IMG/VR virus record: IMGVR_UViG_3300042398_000128
Coordinates: 1 to 24,741 of that record
Source: a virus
Reading direction: 5' to 3' (one strand)
Length of the DNA: 24,741 bases
The notes beneath the pieces were generated by a model. That model was not told where the DNA came from, searched no databases, and saw nothing but the letters and a program-made list of their open reading frames with translations. The translations under genes and the position numbers were made by a program. This document shows, piece after piece, positions 20,483 to 24,741 of the stretch; position 1 is the first letter of the stretch; each line of letters begins with the position of its first letter.

Positions 20483-21166
20483 ATGTACGTCCCTAAATAT
20501 AACTATGTAAAAATTAGTAGAGTAGACACACCTGATGGCCGTAGATATTCTACTCCTGATGGTGAAAAACTACCATCAGTCACTACGATACTTGATGCAA
20601 CTAAATCAGAAGAATCAAAACAAGCATTACAAAACTGGCGTAAGCGAGTTGGTACTGTGCAAGCGCAAGCAATCACAACTGAAGCCGCAGGTCGTGGAAC
20701 ACGTATGCACAAGTGGCTTGAAAACTATGTATTGACAGGAGACACAGGTGAGCCCGGAAGCAATCCGTATAGCAAGCAAAGCCATCAGATGGCACAATCT
20801 ATCATTACTCAGGGACTTGTCAACTGCACTGAATACTGGGGTACAGAAGTTCCACTTTACTTTCCTAAGATATATGCCGGAACAACTGACTTGGTTGGCG
20901 TTCATGGTGGTAGTCCTGCTATCATGGATCACAAACAATCTAACAAACTAAAAAAGCGTGAGTGGATTGATGATTATTTTGTTCAATTAGCGGCTTATGC
21001 TAATGCACACAATGAAGTACATGGAACTACTATTCGTAAGGGTGTTATTTTCATGTGTACACAAGATAATATCTATCAGGAATTCATCATAGAAGATACT
21101 GAATTCGACAAATATACTGATATGTGGTTCAAGCGAGTAGAACAATATTACATGAAGTTCCTATAA
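20483..21166 (+). CDS. PD-(D/E)XK exonuclease (RecB/Cas4/MGME1-like)
   Basis: A 227-residue nuclease. R-G-T-R-M-H76-K-W-L-E is the Cas4/RecB-type motif I, E122 lies in T-E-V-P-L-Y, D136 in A-G-T-T-D-L-V, D149-H-K151 is the D-x-K catalytic core and Q168-L-A-A-Y is the conserved Q-x-x-x-Y helix. No Cas4 cysteine cluster is seen. Single-strand exonucleases of this type process DNA ends in phage recombination or packaging. It directly follows the hydrolase gene (stop and start adjacent) and closes the operon. Confidence 0.9.
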   Translation: MYVPKYNYVKISRVDTPDGRRYSTPDGEKLPSVTTILDATKSEESKQALQNWRKRVGTVQAQAITTEAAGRGTRMHKWLENYVLTGDTGEPGSNPYSKQSHQMAQSIITQGLVNCTEYWGTEVPLYFPKIYAGTTDLVGVHGGSPAIMDHKQSNKLKKREWIDDYFVQLAAYANAHNEVHGTTIRKGVIFMCTQDNIYQEFIIEDTEFDKYTDMWFKRVEQYYMKFL

Positions 21167-21176
21167 TGGTTTAATG

Positions 21177-21190
21177 ATAAATAAGTGTAT
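21177..21190 (+). promoter_or_regulatory. Late promoter motif ATAAATAAGTGTAT
   Basis: Identical to 16907-16920, located in the short gap before the fibre gene. About 20 bases separate it from ATG 21211, with a weak GGTAAAG ribosome binding site. Confidence 0.72.
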
Positions 21191-21210
21191 CAAACGGTAA
21201 AGATACGCTT

Positions 21211-24195
21211 ATGGCCATTGTACAAATATCAAAAATCCAACAACGTTCAGGTAACATTGTTGACCTACCACAGCTTGATGAAGCTGAATTCGGTTGGGCA
21301 ACAGATGCTAAAAGACTGTTTATTGGTAAAGTTTCCCCTAACGAGAACATTGAGGTTCTCACTTCCTATTCCAACATCGTATTCAGTCAAATCGACGGCG
21401 CAGTAGGTAATCTAGACATTTCCGCTGTGTCAGTTGACGATGGGCAAATTCTTGCATATGACGGTACTAACTGGGTTAATCGTGGCGGTGCCGCCGGCGG
21501 ACTCATTGACTTAGGTGCAGTTTCAGATGTAAGTATCGGCGGTGGCGCAATTGGATACGTGCTAGAGACAGACGGTCTAGGTAATTTAGCATGGACTCCA
21601 AAAGGCACATTATATACAAACATTAATAGTCTGACGAATGACACAGGTAATGCCAACGTCATTACGATGAACGTTGCAAACACTACACCATATGTCAACT
21701 CACAGCCAATCACAATTACAGGTGTTCAAGGTAGTAACACAGTTCCAGTTAACGGTATAACTTTCTATGTTAAGCTTGACAGTAACTTTACATCCAATAG
21801 TTCTACTACAGGTTCTGGTAACGTAACGTTATACACCGACGCACTATTATCAACTACTGCTAACGGATTCAATTTAACTGCTAATGCTAATACAGGTATT
21901 GCAACAGCAGTCGTTCTAACAGGTGGATCCGGTGGAACATCAGCAGGCGGCTCAAACACATCTATTCAGTATAACAACTCAGGTGTTGTTGCAGGTGATG
22001 CTAACTTAGTATATGATTTCTCTGGTAAGATTCTTACACTAAGTGGTAATGCAAACGTAGGTAACTTGAATGCTTCTAGCTCAGTTGTTGCATCTACCCT
22101 AACATCTAACATTGCTACAGGTACTGCTCCATTAACAGTAACGAGTACAACACGTGTAAGTAATTTAAGTGTTGCATATTCTAATGTTAGTGATTTTGGT
22201 GTAACTACACTACAGTCAACTGGTACTTTCTTCCCTACATTCGTTAGTGCTAGTGCAACGGGCAATAGAGCATTAGGTGCAAATGCTAATTTAGGCTTCA
22301 ATGCAGCCACTGGTAATCTGTCAGCAACAATACTATACGCTAATACTACGATTACAGCGGTAGGTAATATTGTAGGTGCTAACTTAGATACCGCAGGCAA
22401 TGTCACTGCAAGTAGATTGATATCAAACGTAGCAACTGGTACTGCACCATTGACAGTAACAAGTACAACACGTGTAGCAAATTTAAACGTTGCTTATGCA
22501 AACGTTGCAGACTTAATTAATGTAGCAGATGTTACAACAGGTACATTCTATCCAATGTTAGCAAATGCGGCTACCGGTAATGTTTCAGAAGGATCAAATG
22601 CAAACTTGACGTTTAATGCGGCTACTGGTGCATTGAACTCTACCTTATTAGGTGGTACACTAACTACTGCGGCACAACCAAACGTAACAAGTTTGGGCAC
22701 ATTAACCTCATTGACTGTTTCGGGCACACTTACTGCAAATGACATTGCAACGTTTGGTACTACAGGCGATGCTCTAAACATAACAGGTGCTGGAAATACT
22801 AACGTTAACGGCGCTGGTGGAATTGTTAATATTGCGGCTGCACAAGGTAATGGTACAGGTCAAGGTGGTAACCTAACGTTAATCGGTGGCGCCGCAAACA
22901 GTGCTGGTAACGCAGCCGGCGGTATTGCTACATTGACAGCAGGCGCTGGTTATGGTCAAGGTCAAGGCGGTACAGTAGGTATCTATTCTGGCGTTAGTGC
23001 AAACACATACGGTGCTAAAGGTGGTAACATTGTAATCACTGGTGGTACATATGATGGTGCTGGCGGTGATATGACTATATCAGGTGGTGAAGCGGCAGGC
23101 CTAAATCATATAGGCGGTGATATTAATATTGTTGCAGGTGCAAGCACAGGAAATGCCACACCCGGTAGGATAGTTATTCAGACTGCAACAGCAGGAAGCA
23201 CAGGAAACACAGTACAAACATTGTCTGATAGAGTTATCATTGATGATACTCATATGAACGTTAGATTCACTACTGCATCTAGTTCTACAACAACAGGTGC
23301 ATTAGAAGTCGCAGGCGGTGTAGGTGTTGGTGGCAACGTTTATGCGGCAGCTTTCTACGGCGCGGCTACAGGATTAACAAGTGTGCCTGCAGGAAACATT
23401 TCAGGTACAGTAGCAAATGCTACACATGCCTCAACTGCTAACACAGTAGTCGATGCGGCACAAGGTAATATTACGAGTGTAGGTACATTGACAGGATTAA
23501 GTGTAGCCAGTGGAGCAATTACTGCAACAACACCAATACTAATCACGCAAACATGGAACAACTCTAGTGTTGCATTTACTGGTATCAGAGAGAATATTAC
23601 AAACACTGCAAGTGCCGCTGGTAGTTATCTATTAGATTTACAAGTAGGTGGCACAAGTCAATTTGTTGTAGGAACAGATGGTAACATCAATGTAGGACCT
23701 AGCAATGCAGGTGGTATTACAGCTACTTCTATTCAAGTTACAACCTTGACAACCGGTGCAAACATAACCGCAGGTACAGTTACTGGTAACTGGACATTAA
23801 GTGCAGGATCACGACTAAATGCAACATACGCTGACTTGGCAGAATACTATGAAGCGGACCAAGTGTACGGTCCTGGCACTGTACTTGAATTTGGTGGCGA
23901 AAAAGAAGTCACTCTAGCACAAGACGGTACAACAAGAGTTGCAGGCGTAGTTTCAACTGATCCAGCATATGCAATGAACACAAAATGCCCAGGCATCGCA
24001 ATAGCAATTGCCCTTCAAGGTCGTGTACCTACTAAGGTGCGTGGCTCAGTACGCAAAGGCGACATGATGGTTAGCGCAGGCAATGGCTATGCAAGACCAT
24101 GGAACAACCCACAAATGGGAACAGTTATCGGCAAAGCACTAAACGACTTTGACGGTGTCGATGGCATTATCGAAGTTGCCGTCGGAAGATTATAA
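21211..24195 (+). CDS. Giant tail-fibre-like protein with repeats and a conserved C-terminal domain
   Basis: A 994-residue protein. The N-terminal 45 residues (I-Q-Q-R-S-G-N-I-V-D-L-P-Q-L-D-E-A-E-F-G-W then R-L-F-I-G) form the phage attachment domain seen at the start of many fibre proteins. Residues about 280-500 hold two copies of a roughly 106-residue repeat. Residues about 525-660 are glycine-rich sheets (G-G-N-I-V-I-T-G-G pattern) suggesting a beta-helix. After about residue 870, Y-A-D-L-A-E-Y-Y-E-A-D starts a conserved C-terminal domain (V-A-G-V-V-S-T-D-P-A-Y, G-R-V-P-T-K-V, K-G-D-M-M-V-S) similar to Peptidase_G2-type C-terminal domains, possibly a chaperone or autoprocessing unit. Probably a host-recognition fibre. 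Confidence 0.87.
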   Translation: MAIVQISKIQQRSGNIVDLPQLDEAEFGWATDAKRLFIGKVSPNENIEVLTSYSNIVFSQIDGAVGNLDISAVSVDDGQILAYDGTNWVNRGGAAGGLIDLGAVSDVSIGGGAIGYVLETDGLGNLAWTPKGTLYTNINSLTNDTGNANVITMNVANTTPYVNSQPITITGVQGSNTVPVNGITFYVKLDSNFTSNSSTTGSGNVTLYTDALLSTTANGFNLTANANTGIATAVVLTGGSGGTSAGGSNTSIQYNNSGVVAGDANLVYDFSGKILTLSGNANVGNLNASSSVVASTLTSNIATGTAPLTVTSTTRVSNLSVAYSNVSDFGVTTLQSTGTFFPTFVSASATGNRALGANANLGFNAATGNLSATILYANTTITAVGNIVGANLDTAGNVTASRLISNVATGTAPLTVTSTTRVANLNVAYANVADLINVADVTTGTFYPMLANAATGNVSEGSNANLTFNAATGALNSTLLGGTLTTAAQPNVTSLGTLTSLTVSGTLTANDIATFGTTGDALNITGAGNTNVNGAGGIVNIAAAQGNGTGQGGNLTLIGGAANSAGNAAGGIATLTAGAGYGQGQGGTVGIYSGVSANTYGAKGGNIVITGGTYDGAGGDMTISGGEAAGLNHIGGDINIVAGASTGNATPGRIVIQTATAGSTGNTVQTLSDRVIIDDTHMNVRFTTASSSTTTGALEVAGGVGVGGNVYAAAFYGAATGLTSVPAGNISGTVANATHASTANTVVDAAQGNITSVGTLTGLSVASGAITATTPILITQTWNNSSVAFTGIRENITNTASAAGSYLLDLQVGGTSQFVVGTDGNINVGPSNAGGITATSIQVTTLTTGANITAGTVTGNWTLSAGSRLNATYADLAEYYEADQVYGPGTVLEFGGEKEVTLAQDGTTRVAGVVSTDPAYAMNTKCPGIAIAIALQGRVPTKVRGSVRKGDMMVSAGNGYARPWNNPQMGTVIGKALNDFDGVDGIIEVAVGRL
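22052..22690 (+). repeat. Tandem repeat of about 318 bp in the fibre gene
   Basis: Two adjacent copies, offset by 318 bases (106 codons). Shared blocks include A-T-G-T-A-P-L-T-V-T-S-T-T-R-V and N-A-N-L-x-F-N-A-A-T-G. DNA identity is high in the first block (22114 versus 22432) and falls elsewhere, so the duplication is not recent. Confidence 0.75.
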
Positions 24196-24208
24196 TTAGG
24201 AAAACAAA

Positions 24209-24733
24209 ATGGCATCATATACATATACAGGTAACGCAGTATCACAGCAATCAGCTAATATTGCTACAGACAAGATTAGAATAGCAACTACGAGTGTAGG
24301 TATTCACGCGGTTACCGGTTACCCTAGAGTAGCAGGCACCGGAACAGCAACGGCAGCAACTAACAGTGCAACAGTCACTGGAGTAAGTACTGCATTTGAT
24401 ACTCAACTTGAAGTTGGTGGTTGGATAGGTAACACAACTGGAACAACAGTTGGAATCATATCAAGTATTGCAAACGCTACTAGTTTAACGCTTACTGCTA
24501 ACGCAGGAGTAGCACTATCAAATGTTGCATACACTTATAATAATGCAGGTGTTCCTTACGCAATTGCTACACAACAGTCAACAATTTATTCTGCTAACGA
24601 TAGCTTCAATAGTGTTTATTGTGGTCAAGGCAATGTAGTAGCATTTCTTACAACTGGATCAAATGCAAGTGCAGGTACAGAGTTTAGTATTAGTGAACTT
24701 GGTATGCCACATGCGGTTACCGGTACAGAATAA
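24209..24733 (+). CDS. Small fibre/virion protein with an inserted-looking domain
   Basis: A 174-residue protein with AGGA before the ATG, 13 bases after the fibre gene. Residues 1-38 and about 112-174 read like one continuous small domain (H-A-V-T-G-Y-P joining V-P-Y-A-I-A-T-Q). Between them is a T/A/G-rich beta segment (G-T-G-T-A-T-A-A-T-N-S-A-T-V-T-G-V-S-T-A-F) that fits a separable phage fibre module with L-E-V-G-G-W-I-G. It ends A-V-T-G-T-E, 8 bases before the window edge. Structural role inferred from context. Confidence 0.75.
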   Translation: MASYTYTGNAVSQQSANIATDKIRIATTSVGIHAVTGYPRVAGTGTATAATNSATVTGVSTAFDTQLEVGGWIGNTTGTTVGIISSIANATSLTLTANAGVALSNVAYTYNNAGVPYAIATQQSTIYSANDSFNSVYCGQGNVVAFLTTGSNASAGTEFSISELGMPHAVTGTE

Positions 24734-24741
24734 TACCCATT

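Noticed and set aside
21387-23606. Long minus-strand open frames opposite the fibre gene
   Set aside because: They arise from the biased, repetitive ACN/GCN/GGN codons of the fibre gene and have no ribosome binding sites or recognisable proteins.
21211-24733. Possible diversity-generating retroelement acting on the fibre gene
   Set aside because: No reverse transcriptase and no template/variable repeat pair with adenine-specific differences is present in the window.
1-24741. tRNA genes, CRISPR arrays, insertion sequences or attachment sites
   Set aside because: I found no cloverleaf, regularly spaced repeats, transposase or integrase in the window.

Overview
The window is part of the genome of a T4-like tailed phage (myovirus-type core genes). 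It is AT-rich and densely packed. Almost every gene lies on the + strand, and many neighbours overlap by ATGA or TAATG. The signature genes are a UvsW-type helicase, a likely clamp-loader small subunit, a gp61-type primase next to a gp41/DnaB-type replicative helicase, TAAATA-type late promoter motifs and a large tail-fibre-like gene. An IscA/HesB protein, a PhyH-type dioxygenase and sugar/nucleotide-transfer genes resemble the auxiliary gene sets of aquatic T4-like phages. The host cannot be named from the sequence.

Layout. 1-386: end of an upstream operon (C-terminus of an AAA+ ATPase) closed by a strong hairpin terminator. 397-4684: a sigma70-like promoter drives a replication/recombination operon (a protein with a possible HARP-like segment, UvsW, an unknown, a gp62-like clamp-loader subunit and a C2H2 zinc-finger protein). 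4686-7704: a run of small genes, most of which look like diverged copies of one family. Their shared C-terminal F-x-F-x-x-E-x-D-A-x-x-F-x-L-R-W motif partly encodes the ribosome binding site of the next gene; a possible nuclease (4869-5543) sits inside the run. 7706-10466: an auxiliary/enzyme operon with a PhyH dioxygenase, a DEDDh exonuclease, an RmlC-like epimerase, a TagD-like nucleotidyltransferase and a miniature protein that matches the catalytic skeleton of the bacterial replicative polymerase DnaE. 10450-10830: a single minus-strand gene, convergent with that operon.

10889-10905 is a perfect inverted pair of CTAAATA motifs, probably a divergent late promoter. To its right come a structural protein (11002-11703), the primase-helicase pair (11752-14173, with its own sigma70-like promoter) and then late-type transcription units, each headed by a TAAATA motif: 14212-16869 (including a protein with a ligase-like KWDG motif), 16959-17327 (a single small gene with its own promoter and terminator), 17393-18309, 18341-21166 (virion-associated-looking proteins, IscA, an SGNH hydrolase and a RecB/Cas4-like exonuclease) and 21211-24733 (giant fibre plus a small structural protein).

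The most notable points are the mini-DnaE protein, the expanded LRW gene family with its motif-embedded ribosome binding sites, two promoters placed so that the mRNAs should begin at or within a base or so of the start codon, and the divergent nucleotidyltransferase-like protein. There is no intergenic stretch over 300 bases; the longest (10831-11001) holds the divergent promoter and the leader of the structural gene.
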